Source: Palsa-360 sp963719875
Lineage (GTDB): Bacteria; Acidobacteriota; Terriglobia; Acidiferrales; UBA7541
Length of the DNA stretch: 64,000 nt
NCBI GenBank assembly: GCA_963719875.1
Contig: CAVRDJ010000004.1
Span: 1,240,001-1,304,000 of the forward strand
Direction: 5' to 3'
Shown here: positions 1-8,024 of the stretch, in pieces
Layout: each line of letters opens with the position of its first letter
Position numbering within the stretch: position 1 is the first letter of the stretch
The notes under the pieces: model-generated
Databases searched by the model: none
What the model was told of the DNA's origin: nothing
What the model saw: only the letters and a program-made list of their open reading frames with translations
Program-made: the position numbers and the translations under genes

Positions 1-1
1 T

Positions 2-160
2 ACGAACTACACACCGACTAGCCAGTACCAGCAGTATCTCGATCTTGCTGGCAACACGAATCCAGTGAACCGCTCCGTCACGATCGGATACAATCCCATC
101 TTGTTAGTGAGTTCAGCTTCCCCAGCGCCGCCGACCACTGTAGCTATCACGCTACATTAG
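2..160 (+). CDS. 3' end of a secreted glycoside-hydrolase-like gene (partial)
   Basis: An open frame enters from the left edge and ends at TAG 158-160. Its last 52 residues contain NYTP..QY.QYLDLAGNTNPVN followed by NPILLV, which closely matches the C-terminus of the secreted glycoside hydrolase at 27289-28548 (NYTPGGQYKQYFDLAGNTNPVN...SPILLV). It is therefore the tail of a paralogue of that enzyme, probably a beta-sandwich domain at the end of a clan-A hydrolase. It has a Pro/Ser-rich extension that the 27-kb paralogue lacks. The catalytic part lies outside the window, so activity cannot be judged. Confidence 0.75.
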   Translation, partial: TNYTPTSQYQQYLDLAGNTNPVNRSVTIGYNPILLVSSASPAPPTTVAITLH

Positions 161-377
161 AGATCCGAATCCATTTCGCCGCGTGTGAGCTCCACAAAGA
201 GTTTCCATCGTGCAGCCTTTCCATCAAAGACAAACGACGTGGTCCTTGCGGTCGATATTGATTCCGTCGTCGCTGCCGCACGCGAAAAAAATGACCGAGG
301 AACCGATGGCTCTGCAGAGTATAATTTTATTGGAGTTGCCACTGGGCGCGCCACGCAAGCCACTAGGGCGGCCACAA

Positions 378-1156
378 ATGATGCGCCAATTTTTCTTCGT
401 CTTCGTGGCGGTCGCTGCGTTTGCGGTCGCCGTCGACGGTTTCTGGGTCGAGCCCTACCGTATGAAGTGACACACAGCTCGGTCCAGGCGCCTCTCATCG
501 GACCGCTAAAGATCGCACATCTTTCGGACCTGCATAGTTCCGGGCTCGGTCGGCGCGAGCGGCAACTGCTTGGTCTGCTCGATGCCGAACAACCGGACGT
601 CATCGCCATTACGGGCGATACGGTGACCCGGGGCAATCACTACGACAACATAGGGCCGATACTCTCGCATTCGCACGCACCGCGCGGTGTCTGGCTCGTG
701 CGGGGCAACTTGGAGAACGACTACCCACTGCACAATGAGCGAGCATTCTATTCACAACTTGGCATCCATTTCCTCCTGAACGAGGCGCGCCCCATCCGGC
801 CGGACATCTGGCTCGTTGGCTTGGACGACTCCTCCAGAGGAACGCCGAATCTGGACGCCGCGCTCAGCACTGTCCCACAAGGTGCTTATGTGATCGCTGC
901 ATTCCACGCTCCGGCGTTTTTCGACAGTATCGCCGGCCGCGTGCCCCTCGTGCTCGCCGGGCACACGCACGGCGGCCAAGTCCGTTTGCCGCTGGTACCG
1001 GTCTTCTGGCTGCCCCGCGGGTCGGGACATTTTCTGGAAGGTTGGTATGCCGAGCGCGGTTCGAGGATGTACGTTAGTCGCGGCATCGGGACTACTTTCC
1101 TTCCGATTCGATTTCGTTGCCCTCCCGAGTTGGCCATTATCACGGTAGGGTCCTAA
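378..1156 (+). pseudogene. Membrane-anchored metallophosphoesterase, frameshifted near its N-terminus
   Basis: The N-terminus (ATG 378 or 381) reads as a hydrophobic anchor MMRQFFFVFVAVAAFAVAVDG followed by FWVEPYR, the usual start of YkuE/YaeI-type phosphoesterases, then hits TGA at 468-470. The rest of the enzyme lies one frame away from about 460 to TAA 1156. It carries LSDLH, ITGDTVTR, GNLEN, AFHAP and GHTHGGQ, the metal-binding motifs of calcineurin-like phosphoesterases. The third motif has Leu where GNH(D/E) is usual, so one metal/catalytic His may be missing. The shift lies between about 440 and 467 and corresponds to one lost base or a -1 slip. A start at GTG 185 would keep one frame but gives an unrelated N-terminus without the membrane anchor, so a frameshift or sequencing error is the better reading. 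Confidence 0.7.
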
Positions 1157-1190
1157 GGCTCTCTGTCTCGGTGATTCCCTGCCCTCGGGA

Positions 1191-1352
1191 TCAGGAAATC
1201 TTGATCTCCAACTGTGGCGGTAGCGGTCGCCCCTTGCGCATTCGTTGCGGACGGTCGTACTGAGTCAGCATGCGATCGAAGTCTCGTTCCAGGCTACTCT
1301 CATAGCGAAGCAATCGACCCAATTCAGTAGAGCCGGGAACGCGTTGCCAAAC
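1191..1352 (-). pseudogene. C-terminal remnant of an unrecognised conserved gene
   Basis: On the minus strand a frame ending at TGA 1191-1193 reads STELGRLLRYESSLERDFDR followed by a basic Pro-rich tail ending in LEIKIS. The acidic/basic amphipathic pattern looks like the C-terminus of a short protein often seen near mobile elements in Acidobacteriota (from memory, not searched). Upstream of about 1355 no matching N-terminal part is visible, so it is a truncated remnant. Function unknown. Confidence 0.4.
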
Positions 1353-1427
1353 GTAAAACAGTGGACGTCAATTTGCCAGAACTGTGAGATTCCTAGTCTG
1401 AGCGGGAGTCCTAATTGACCCAAATCG

Positions 1428-2213
1428 TTAAGGTACGGGGCGGATTACCGGCGCAGCCAGCGCATTTTCAAACTCCACAGATACCTGGCTACCTTTTCGG
1501 ACGTTGTTCACCAAGGCCGGTCGGAAGCATGCAATGCAGGTTCCCCCGCTATGTCGGACGCTCGGATAAACTATACCCGCCGATCCTTTGCTTAGGAGTT
1601 CGTCTGCCAATTTTTGAGAGGCCGCATAGCTGTTCGGATCCAAACATTTGGCAAAACCGAAATCCTCACGAATGTCGTGAAATTCTCCCCGGAAATCGGC
1701 CATGAAATCGGCATAAAGGAAGGTCTCTTTATCTTGCCAATTGATTTCCCGCAATTCCTCTGATTTATGAAACGCGACCTCGATTCCCGCTGTCTCCAGA
1801 GAGAACGCCGCATACCACGCTCCTCGGTCTGGCCCACTGAAACGGTTTCCAAACGGATTGGCGTGAGTGAATGCCGCATTCACAATGTGGGCGTATGAAA
1901 CACCAAATACGAGTTCCCGAATCGTGATTCCAGGCAGGAGCCCTGCCTCGCCAAGCAAGCGTTCGTTAGTCGAGCCCTCCAATTCGGACAAGTGAAGGTC
2001 AATATGAAGATCGACTTCGCTGAGACCATCATTGGGCTTCGTCTTCGCTATCGCAGCGCGGGAATTGGCCGAGATCCCAACAGCCGGAACTACTCTGAGG
2101 CTTCCTTCTATTGGCGAGAGAGAAAGCGCTGGAAGTATTTCGCGCCCTCCTTCTTGTCGACCTCGAGCCCGCCAGTAGAGCCTCAAAGACCTGTGCGAGG
2201 CAATGGCCTTCAC
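1428..2213 (-). CDS. RES-domain protein, toxin-like
   Basis: The protein (261 aa if read from 2213) has a RES-domain core in its C-terminal two thirds. GNRFSGPDRGAWYAAFS (Arg), the ETAGIEVAFH segment (Glu) and YPSVRHSGG (Ser) supply the three residues that name the domain. RES proteins of RES-Xre modules are NAD+-degrading toxins neutralised by an Xre/MbcA-type antitoxin. Here the gene follows a Cro/CI-like XRE gene (2285-2551, same strand) after a 71-bp gap. That XRE protein is an ordinary HTH regulator without an obvious DUF2384 C-terminus, so pairing is uncertain. The first about 60 residues are weak, and positions 2055-2142 overlap a dispersed repeat on the other strand, so the true start may be internal. 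Confidence 0.65.
   Translation of the reverse strand: MKAIASHRSLRLYWRARGRQEGGREILPALSLSPIEGSLRVVPAVGISANSRAAIAKTKPNDGLSEVDLHIDLHLSELEGSTNERLLGEAGLLPGITIRELVFGVSYAHIVNAAFTHANPFGNRFSGPDRGAWYAAFSLETAGIEVAFHKSEELREINWQDKETFLYADFMADFRGEFHDIREDFGFAKCLDPNSYAASQKLADELLSKGSAGIVYPSVRHSGGTCIACFRPALVNNVRKGSQVSVEFENALAAPVIRPVP
2055..2142 (+). repeat. Dispersed ~85-bp repeat, copy 1
   Basis: This stretch aligns at roughly 80-85% identity by eye with 14875-14962. Both contain GGAATT.GCCGAGATCC, then CGGAACTACTC and GAGAGAAAGCGCTGGA at matching spacing. Here it lies under the 5' part of the RES gene. No protein function is assigned. It is probably a scattered non-coding repeat that has eroded the gene start. 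Confidence 0.5.
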
Positions 2214-2284
2214 TTATCACCACATTCTCGAGTTCCGTTTTCAAACATCCAGGAATGCCCGTTGAATAGGGATAACGTCGGGAC

Positions 2285-2551
2285 CTAACTGCTGTTTGAC
2301 TCTTTCAGTCCCTCGCCCGTTAACAGCCAATCGATGCTGATCTGGAAGCGTTGTTTTATAAAGAAGAGAATGTCGGCCGGCGGAGCCGCAACTCCCCTCT
2401 CATACTTCGAGAGTTGACTTTGACTAACGCCAAGTTCTTTGGCGAGTTCCCCTTGAGTTAAATCAAATCCACGAAGCTCCCGCAAACGCCTTCCCAATGT
2501 TCTGAGATCGGGATTATCTCGCTTTATGAGGTGTGGCTTTTTCCTTGACAT
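2285..2551 (-). CDS. XRE-family HTH regulator divergent from cassette 1
   Basis: An 88-aa protein with a Cro/CI-type helix-turn-helix: LTQGELAKELGVSQSQLSKYERG spans about residues 31-53 and is followed by a DWLLTGEG tail typical of phage-like repressors. Its start codon (2549-2551) overlaps the -35 box of the divergent promoter for gene A1. A 13-bp perfect palindrome, AACTATAATAGTT, covers that promoter's -10 box. This layout predicts that the protein represses both A1 and itself. It may also serve as antitoxin-side regulator for the RES gene that follows it. Confidence 0.85.
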   Translation of the reverse strand: MSRKKPHLIKRDNPDLRTLGRRLRELRGFDLTQGELAKELGVSQSQLSKYERGVAAPPADILFFIKQRFQISIDWLLTGEGLKESNSS

Positions 2552-2577
2552 TGTATTCCAATAGAACTATAATAGTT
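2545..2577 (+). promoter_or_regulatory. Promoter and XRE-type operator of cassette 1
   Basis: TTGACA at 2545-2550 and TATAAT at 2568-2573 are separated by 17 bp, a consensus sigma70-type promoter reading into gene A1. The palindrome AACTAT-A-ATAGTT (2565-2577) is centred on the -10 box, where a bound HTH dimer would block polymerase. The -35 box overlaps the start codon of the divergent XRE gene. Confidence 0.75.
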
Positions 2578-2607
2578 TCATTAAACTACACGAGAAAGGG
2601 AGTCCAT

Positions 2608-3384
2608 ATGACCCTAGATCTGAAAGCCAGATCGTTACTTGCTCGGAGAAACGCGGTGCGAGCCAAGGATTTGTGGCCAGCTTACTCTTCAAAGACCATG
2701 CTTAAAGTTCTTCGGGAGCTTACCACAACCTTCGGATTCTCTATTGAGCTTGGTGAACTCAAAATTATCAATGGCCATTGGTACGTGACTCATAACGGAT
2801 TGTTGCGGTTGGCAACTCGCAGACGGTGCCGCAGCATCCGCGTCGAACCAGTGTTGCAGTTTTCTGATCCTTCTACCAACCGTTGGGTCTTCAAGTCCAC
2901 TGTCCACAAGTCCCGTCACTCATGCAGCTTTGTAGGTTTTGGAGATGCTGACCCCTCCAATGTCTCATCCTTGGTCCACGGCGCCGAGATGCGCGTCGCC
3001 GAAACCCGCGCCGTCAACCGCGCCCTCCGCAAGGCCTACGGCATCGGACTCTGCTCCGTCGAGGAACTTGGCTGGGCGCCCAGATCTACTGCGCCCACAC
3101 CGCCCGATCAGCGCAAGGCTTTCACAAACGGAAATAACACCCACCAGAATGGCCAGCCTCGCCTCCGCGACCGCCTCTGCCTGTTGATCCGCCAGCACCA
3201 GCTCGATGCCGGCCTCGTGAAGGCCTATGCAGCCGACTACTGTGGCACCCCCACCCTGCGGGATGCCAGCCGGGAGCAAGTCGAAGCCTTCATCAACGAT
3301 CTGGCCGAGCGCGCCGCCAAGGATCGCGAGGCGCTCATCTGCCACCTTAATAGCTATTCCAAATCGCAGGAGGTCGCACCATGA
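2608..3384 (+). CDS. Cassette 1 gene A: putative Rad52/DdrA-like DNA-annealing protein
   Basis: A 258-aa protein starting at ATG 2608 behind AAAGGGAG; a longer reading from 2533 would run through the promoter. The N-terminal about 95 residues differ from the other copies, with WYVTHNGLLRLA as a common motif. The rest is nearly invariant: VGFGDADPSNVSSLVHGAEM, then RVAETRAVNRALRKAYGIGL, then a C-terminal helical part (about residues 185-258). The ETRAxNRALR...GIGxxSxEEL pattern resembles Rad52/DdrA-type single-strand annealing proteins. That link is from memory of the family, not a search. The partner genes (SSB-like B and exonuclease-like C) fit a recombination role. It overlaps gene B by ATGA (3381-3384). 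Confidence 0.75.
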   Translation: MTLDLKARSLLARRNAVRAKDLWPAYSSKTMLKVLRELTTTFGFSIELGELKIINGHWYVTHNGLLRLATRRRCRSIRVEPVLQFSDPSTNRWVFKSTVHKSRHSCSFVGFGDADPSNVSSLVHGAEMRVAETRAVNRALRKAYGIGLCSVEELGWAPRSTAPTPPDQRKAFTNGNNTHQNGQPRLRDRLCLLIRQHQLDAGLVKAYAADYCGTPTLRDASREQVEAFINDLAERAAKDREALICHLNSYSKSQEVAP

Positions 3385-3815
3385 AGCGCCACATCCCAGG
3401 TTTGAATGGTGAAAGTCACAACTCTAAGACCATCTTGGAGGGCGTTTTCCTGGTTCGCGTCGACCGCACCTTCTACCGCTGGCATCCGCAACGGCCGTTC
3501 TACGTTCTGCGGCTCGCCATTCTCGAACCAAGAGAACATCAAGGCCGTTCCCTCAATGGCCGCCTCTACTGCACTCCCAAAGCACTGTGGAAACTCCGCT
3601 GGTTCCTGCGGGACTTTGGCTACGACCCCGATCTCTTGGGCCGAGACGAAGTGGACGAAAAGGCGCTCATGGGCCTTCGAGGAATCGTGCGGATTTCCCG
3701 CACCACCCTGAACGGTCGCTCGTTCCTCAATCTCGGCGGGTTTGCTCCAGCCAGTGAATGGGATGAACTCTCCGTGTCTGTGGCGAATAGCCAGGAGGTG
3801 GCCCGTGACGTTTAG
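3381..3815 (+). CDS. Cassette 1 gene B: DUF669-like, possible ssDNA-binding protein
   Basis: A 144-aa protein with an AGGAGGT ribosome site ahead of ATG 3381 and a 4-base overlap with gene A. After a variable stretch of about 17 residues the sequence is almost identical in all copies: LEGVFLVRVDRTFYRWHPQR, then a strand-rich middle, then NGRSFLNLGGFAPA. The short beta-rich layout with 'LEG.F' near the start and a turn about L..F..DFGYD is reminiscent of DUF669-type phage proteins, which sit beside annealing proteins and nucleases and are thought to be OB-fold SSB-like. This is an inference from context and pattern. The last bases of the gene encode the start of gene C in another frame. Confidence 0.7.
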   Translation: MKRHIPGLNGESHNSKTILEGVFLVRVDRTFYRWHPQRPFYVLRLAILEPREHQGRSLNGRLYCTPKALWKLRWFLRDFGYDPDLLGRDEVDEKALMGLRGIVRISRTTLNGRSFLNLGGFAPASEWDELSVSVANSQEVARDV

Positions 3816-4608
3816 CTACACGCAGGTTTCGCAATACCTACGCTGCCCGAGGAGCTACCGCTTTCGGTATCTGGACGGCTGGAGGGAGAAGGAGTCTCGC
3901 GCGGCGCTGTGCTTCGGCCGGTGTTTTGAGAAGGCTATTGCAGCACTCTTCGAGCGCGAGGATGCCGGAGCCGTGTTGTGTAAGGAGTGGGGAGCGTACC
4001 GCGATGTTCCGCTCGAGTACTCGCACGGAGATGACTGGGAGCGCCTGCTTCGTCAGGGGATTGGCCTCTTGGAGCAGTTCGCCCGAGATAACCGCATTCG
4101 CATTCGTCAACCCAAACGCAACATGCAGAAGAAACTCATTCGTTCGCTCTCCAACGGCAACGAGTTTGTGGCCTATGTCGATGCCATTGGCCACCTGGAC
4201 GGCACCCGGCGTTTGCTGGAATGGAAAACCACGAGTGCTCGTTATCCGGAGCAACCTGAGGGGCTGACCTCGCTTGACCTTCAGCTCGTCTGCTACTCCT
4301 GGATCACCGGCATCTCCGATGTCGCCATTGTGGCCTTTGTGAGGAAACGCGTTCCGGAGATTCAATATCTGCTGACTTCGATCACCAAAGAGCAGCGTCA
4401 GGAGTTTGGCCAACTGGTTGATGCGACGGCCCGTCAAATCGAAACTGCCCAGTTCCCTGCCCACCCAGGAATCCGTTTCCCGCAGAACGGGTGCGTCAGC
4501 TGCGCACACCTCGGCTTGTGCCTTGGGAACGAGGCACTAATTGGAACCAAACTCATCCGTCAACCAGGAGCCGCCGACCTTGATTGGCTTGACGTGCTTG
4601 ACGACTAA
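3805..4608 (+). CDS. Cassette 1 gene C: RecB/Cas4-like PD-(D/E)XK nuclease with Fe-S cysteines
   Basis: The start is GTG 3805, 6 nt after AGGAGG and overlapping the end of gene B; it gives 267 aa. The nuclease core is visible as D126 (AYVDAIG), E139-W-K141 (LLEWKTT) and the QxxxY helix Q160-Y164 (QLVCY). One Cys at 14 (YLRCPRSY) and three at 230, 233 and 239 (GCVSCAHLGLC) match the C...CxxC-x5-C arrangement of AddB/Cas4-type iron-sulfur nucleases. It probably resects DNA ends for the annealing protein A. There are no cas genes nearby, so a CRISPR role is unlikely. Confidence 0.85.
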   Translation: MTFSYTQVSQYLRCPRSYRFRYLDGWREKESRAALCFGRCFEKAIAALFEREDAGAVLCKEWGAYRDVPLEYSHGDDWERLLRQGIGLLEQFARDNRIRIRQPKRNMQKKLIRSLSNGNEFVAYVDAIGHLDGTRRLLEWKTTSARYPEQPEGLTSLDLQLVCYSWITGISDVAIVAFVRKRVPEIQYLLTSITKEQRQEFGQLVDATARQIETAQFPAHPGIRFPQNGCVSCAHLGLCLGNEALIGTKLIRQPGAADLDWLDVLDD

Positions 4609-4621
4609 CGGAAGGCCTTTC

Positions 4622-5317
4622 GTGGCTCCGAAGCTCAATCGCCGGCGTGCCGTGTTTGTGCTCTCAAAGATCGATGAGATCTTGGCTTGGGAGAAGGCAA
4701 CGGACCGCGAACGGGATTCGAAGTTTGTCGAACTCGGTCGCTATTTGTGTGAGGTTCGGGCAGGACAATACTGGAGGGTGGACAACGTCCGTTCGTTCGA
4801 CGAGTTCCTGGAAAGGAAGTTCCCGGAGTCCAGGCGCAAGGCCTACTACCTGATGGCCATCCACGAGCAGCTGCCTCGCATTCACAAGGTAGAACTGCAG
4901 CAGGTGGGCTGGACCAAGGCGACAGAACTAGCGAAGGTGGCGCGGAGGGACGGTCAGAGGTTCGATTGTGCAACCTGGTTGCACAAAGCTCGCGAACTCC
5001 CAAAGGAGGAATTCAAACGGGAGGTCTCGAAGCACCTGACCGGGAAGGAAACTGAGCCGTGGGAGATCCTCTATTTCAAAGCGTACAAGAGTCAGTTGCC
5101 CGTAATCGAGCAGGCCCTAGAAGCAGCGGGTCTGATGCTCGGGAGCGACAAGTCGCGAGGCTACTGCCTGGAGATGATCTGTGCGGATTTTCTGGCGGGA
5201 GTGAGTTTGGAGGCGGGCAACCGAGATGCCTTATTACCTTGTCTCACCCGGCTGGTCATTGGTCTCCCGAAGCCGGAGAGGAAACAACTCCTTGAAGAAG
5301 TGCAGGTCACGTTTTGA
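4622..5317 (+). CDS. Cassette 1 gene D: predicted DNA-binding protein, function unknown
   Basis: A 231-aa protein from GTG 4622; copies 2, 5 and 7 use ATG at the same codon, and GGAAGG lies upstream. The N-terminal part (FVELGRYLCEVRAGQYW, then SFDEFLERKFPESRRKAYYL) recalls DUF3102-like proteins, in which 'GR.L.E.R....F..WLE..F..S.R.AY.LM' forms a helix-turn-helix. The middle is basic (RDGQRFDCATWLHKARELPK). The C-terminus is helical and ends LLEEVQVTF. No catalytic motif is seen. Its fixed place between nuclease C and HNH gene E suggests a structural or targeting role. Copies are nearly identical. Confidence 0.7.
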   Translation: MAPKLNRRRAVFVLSKIDEILAWEKATDRERDSKFVELGRYLCEVRAGQYWRVDNVRSFDEFLERKFPESRRKAYYLMAIHEQLPRIHKVELQQVGWTKATELAKVARRDGQRFDCATWLHKARELPKEEFKREVSKHLTGKETEPWEILYFKAYKSQLPVIEQALEAAGLMLGSDKSRGYCLEMICADFLAGVSLEAGNRDALLPCLTRLVIGLPKPERKQLLEEVQVTF

Positions 5318-5544
5318 AAGGGATCAGAGCAAAGCGACCCCGCTTACGGCTTGACCCTGAGGCTTATCACAAGCTCTGTCGTGAAGTCCTGGAGCGAGAT
5401 GGGTGGCGATGCCAAGGGTGCGGACGAACGGAGGATCTTCAAGTCCATCACATTCAACCGCGGAGCCGACTGGGCGATGACGCTACCGAGAATCTGATCG
5501 CTCTCTGCGCGTCGTGCCATCAAAAAGCTCATTGGCAATCCTAA
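5314..5544 (+). CDS. Cassette 1 gene E: small HNH endonuclease
   Basis: A 76-aa protein. The likely start is TTG 5314, which overlaps the TGA of gene D (TTGA). It shows a complete HNH fold: CQGCG (first Cys pair), DLQVHHIQPRSRLGDD (catalytic HH), ENLIALCASCHQKAH (Asn, second Cys pair and final His). HNH proteins of this size nick or cut DNA and often accompany phage packaging or recombination genes. It is the last gene of the cassette; no terminator was evident in the next 100 bp. Confidence 0.85.
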   Translation: MKGIRAKRPRLRLDPEAYHKLCREVLERDGWRCQGCGRTEDLQVHHIQPRSRLGDDATENLIALCASCHQKAHWQS

Positions 5545-5795
5545 GGTCGTCGGCTACCGTCTGAATCTTCGCGGCATCTACTCTGGAATCGAATCCGAGA
5601 AAGACGCTCTTGAAACTGAAGTTCTAAATCTAGTTGTTTGTCCCCGCACCGATGTCTGTTAGCGTAGGGCCAACGCTGTTGTTGGCTCTGATTTGGCATC
5701 GATATGTCGAACTTCGCGAAAGGGCTGCGTCTCGAGTATTCGGCCGTGAACGATCTGCCTTGACTGAATCGGACGCCTGCTCTATACTTAACCCG

Positions 5796-6062
5796 ATGAT
5801 TCCACAATACTTACAGACATTATTTTGGGATACGAACCTTGAGAATTTTGACCCCTTTGCCTTCCCTACCTATACCATCGGTCGTATTCTCGAATACGGC
5901 AACCAAGACGCAATTGCTTGGTTGAAGGATACTTTTTCCGATACTCAGATCATGGACGTGGTCCGGACTGAACGGAGGCTTTCGCGCCGATCCGCAAATT
6001 TCTGGGCCTTGGTGTACGGCCTGTCCCCCGATCAAGTGGCTGCGCTAAAGCTCGCATCCTAA
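5796..6062 (+). CDS. DUF6922-like protein, probable antitoxin of an AbiE-type pair
   Basis: ATG 5796 gives 88 aa: a start YLQTLFWDTNLENFDPFAFP, then a middle ending in RSANFWALVYGL. Proteins of this shape ('LFWD.....D....I.R.LE.G......WL....R.LS.RSANFWALV') lie next to AbiEii/AbiGii nucleotidyltransferase toxins in many genomes (from memory). The next gene at 6100 is such a toxin, 37 bp downstream on the same strand. A longer reading from 5634 is possible but has no family resemblance. Confidence 0.7.
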   Translation: MIPQYLQTLFWDTNLENFDPFAFPTYTIGRILEYGNQDAIAWLKDTFSDTQIMDVVRTERRLSRRSANFWALVYGLSPDQVAALKLAS

Positions 6063-6099
6063 CCCTCGCTCGTTTATCCTTCACCAAGGAGTAATAACT

Positions 6100-6710
6100 A
6101 TGGACGAAAAGGAACCCGAGTGGCATTTGGAGACGGTGGATGCGGGAGCTGAACGGACGCTTCGCGATCTGCACAACGTTCCGATCCTGACGTCTTTCTA
6201 CCTCGCGGGAGGAACAGGTTTGGCACTCCGACTCGGTCATCGCCGGTCGGCTGATCTTGATTTCTTCCATGGCGAAAACTTCAACGAGGACTCCGTGCTT
6301 CAGAAGCGGCAGCACCTCGAAGGATTCGCTCTGGCAGCCAAGGAACCCGGAACGATCTATGCAAGTATTCGGAAGACTAAAGTGAGCTTGATCACTTATA
6401 CCTACCCGATTCTTTTTCCATTTCAAGCATTCCTCGGCGTGAACGTGGCCGATTCCCGCGATATCGGCTGCATGAAGATTAGCGCGATTTCGTAGATCTT
6501 TACCGTTTAGCGCAAGAGTACGGTCTGAAACAAATGCTCGGATGGTTCACGAGGAAATTTTCCCAAACAAATTACAGCATGCCCCATATCTTAAAATCGT
6601 TATGCTATTTCGAAGAAGCCGAACAGGACCCCATGCCCCACATGCTGATGTCTCTCTCCTGGGAAGAGGTGAAGCAGTTCTTTGCAAGAGAGGCCCCACG
6701 CCTAATTTAG
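6100..6710 (+). pseudogene. AbiEii/AbiGii-type nucleotidyltransferase toxin, disrupted
   Basis: ATG 6100 follows AAGGAG. The N-terminal part shows FYLAGGTGLALRLGHRRSADLDFF, the GS/Dx D-type nucleotidyltransferase motif of AbiEii toxins (here GGT...DLDFF). The frame stops at TAG 6493-6495 just after DIGCMKISAIS. The next frame immediately resumes with VDLYRLAQEYGLKQML and runs to TAG 6710, the expected C-terminus of the family. The usual '(S/G)RG.+KDF' stretch between CMK.(S/A)AI and VDLY is absent, so a deletion of some 20-odd bases has broken the gene. The catalytic N-terminal half alone is probably not functional. Confidence 0.75.
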
Positions 6711-6778
6711 AGTTACACAAGTGAGCGGTCTCGGATTGAGATCGGCTCTTTTTTGACGAGTTTTCCGTTGCTAGCTTC

Positions 6779-7315
6779 GTGGCAGGGCATCTGAGTTTTC
6801 CTGCAGAGCAAACTGAACCCAAACGAAACATGCAGAAGAAGATTGTCCGCTCGCCCTCGAGCGGCCATGAGTTTGTGGCCTATGTCGATGCCATTGGCCA
6901 CCTGGACGGCACGCGGCGTTTGCTGGAATGGAAAACCACCAGTGCCCGTTATCCGGACCAGCCTGAGGGACTGACCTCGCTGGACCTTCAGCTCGTCTGC
7001 TACTCCTGGATCACGGGTATCTTCGATGACGCCATTGTGGCTTTCGTGAGGAAACGCGTTCCGGAGATTCAATATCTGCTGACTTCGATCACCAAAGAGC
7101 AGCGTCAGGAGTTTGGCCAACTGGTTGATGCGACGGCCCGTCAAATCGAAACTGCCCAGTTCCCTGCCCACCCAGGAATCCGATTCCCGCAGGACGGGTG
7201 CGTCAGCTGTGCCCACCTCGGACTGTGCCTGGGGAACGAAGCACTCGTTGGAACCAAACTCATTCGTCAACCGGGAGCGAGCGACCTTGATTGGCTTGAC
7301 GTGCTTGACGACTAA
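6779..7315 (+). pseudogene. Cassette 2 gene C, 5'-truncated nuclease
   Basis: Homology to gene C begins about 6817 at residue 103 of the full protein (PKRNMQKK) and continues to the normal stop. Asp, Glu-x-Lys, QxxxY and the GCVSCAHLGLC cluster are all retained, but the first 102 residues with Cys14 are gone. An in-frame ATG at 6779 joins 12 unrelated residues, so a 178-aa product is possible. Without the N-terminal cysteine the Fe-S cluster should not form. The upstream junction shows no IS end. Confidence 0.75.
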
Positions 7316-7328
7316 CGGAAGGCCTTTG

Positions 7329-8024
7329 ATGACTCCGAAGCTCAATCGCCGGCGTGCTGTGTTTGTGCTCTCAAAGATCGATGAGATCTTGTCTTGGGAG
7401 AGGGCTACGGACCGCGAACGGGATTCGAAGTTTGTCGAGCTGGGCCGCTATCTATGCGAGGCTCGGGCAGGACAGTACTGGAGGGTGGACAACGTCCGTT
7501 CGTTCGACGAGTTCCTGGAGAGGAAGTTCCCAGAGTCCAGGCGCAAGGCCTACTACCTGATGGCCATCCACGAGCAGCTGCCTCGCATTCACAAGGTAGA
7601 GCTGCAGCAGGTGGGCTGGGCGAAGGCGACGGAACTAGCGAAGGTGGCGCGGAGGGACGGTCAGAGGTTCGATTGTGCAACCTGGTTGCACAAAGCTCGC
7701 GAACTCCCCAAGGAGGAATTCAAACGGGAGGTCTCGAAGCACCTGACCGGGAAGGAAACTGAGCCGTGGGAGATCCTCTATTTCAAAGCGTACAAGAGTC
7801 AATTGCCCGTAATCGAGCAGGCCCTAGAAGCATCGGCTCTGATGCTTGGGAGCGACAAGTCGCGCGGCTACTGCTTGGAGATGATCTGCGCGGATTTTCT
7901 GGCGGGAGTGAGCTTGGAGGCGGGCAACCGAGATGCTTTATTGCCTTGCCTCACTCGTCTGGTCATTGGTCTTCCGAAGCCGCAGCGGAAACAGCTCCTT
8001 GAAGAAGTGCAGGTGACGCTTTGA
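7329..8024 (+). CDS. Cassette 2 gene D
   Basis: An intact 231-aa copy of gene D starting at ATG 7329 behind GGAAGG, almost identical to D1 (differences such as EARAGQYW for EVRAGQYW and ASALML for AAGLML). The HTH-like N-terminal half and LLEEVQVTL end are complete. It has no visible promoter of its own and would depend on transcription coming through the truncated C2. Confidence 0.7.
   Translation: MTPKLNRRRAVFVLSKIDEILSWERATDRERDSKFVELGRYLCEARAGQYWRVDNVRSFDEFLERKFPESRRKAYYLMAIHEQLPRIHKVELQQVGWAKATELAKVARRDGQRFDCATWLHKARELPKEEFKREVSKHLTGKETEPWEILYFKAYKSQLPVIEQALEASALMLGSDKSRGYCLEMICADFLAGVSLEAGNRDALLPCLTRLVIGLPKPQRKQLLEEVQVTL

Noticed and set aside
157..636. 159-aa minus-strand open frame over the metallophosphoesterase
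   Set aside because: Low-complexity Arg/Ser/Pro composition typical of an antisense frame in GC-rich DNA; the plus strand carries the real motifs.
2965..3345. 126-aa minus-strand frame antisense to gene A1 (similar antisense frames recur over other copies)
   Set aside because: It recurs only because the cassette recurs; it has no start signal or family pattern and mirrors the codon bias of gene A.
3805..4608. Cas4 of a CRISPR-Cas system
   Set aside because: The nuclease looks Cas4/AddB-like, but there is no cas1, cas2 or effector gene and no direct-repeat array anywhere in the window; its fixed neighbours are annealing and HNH genes.
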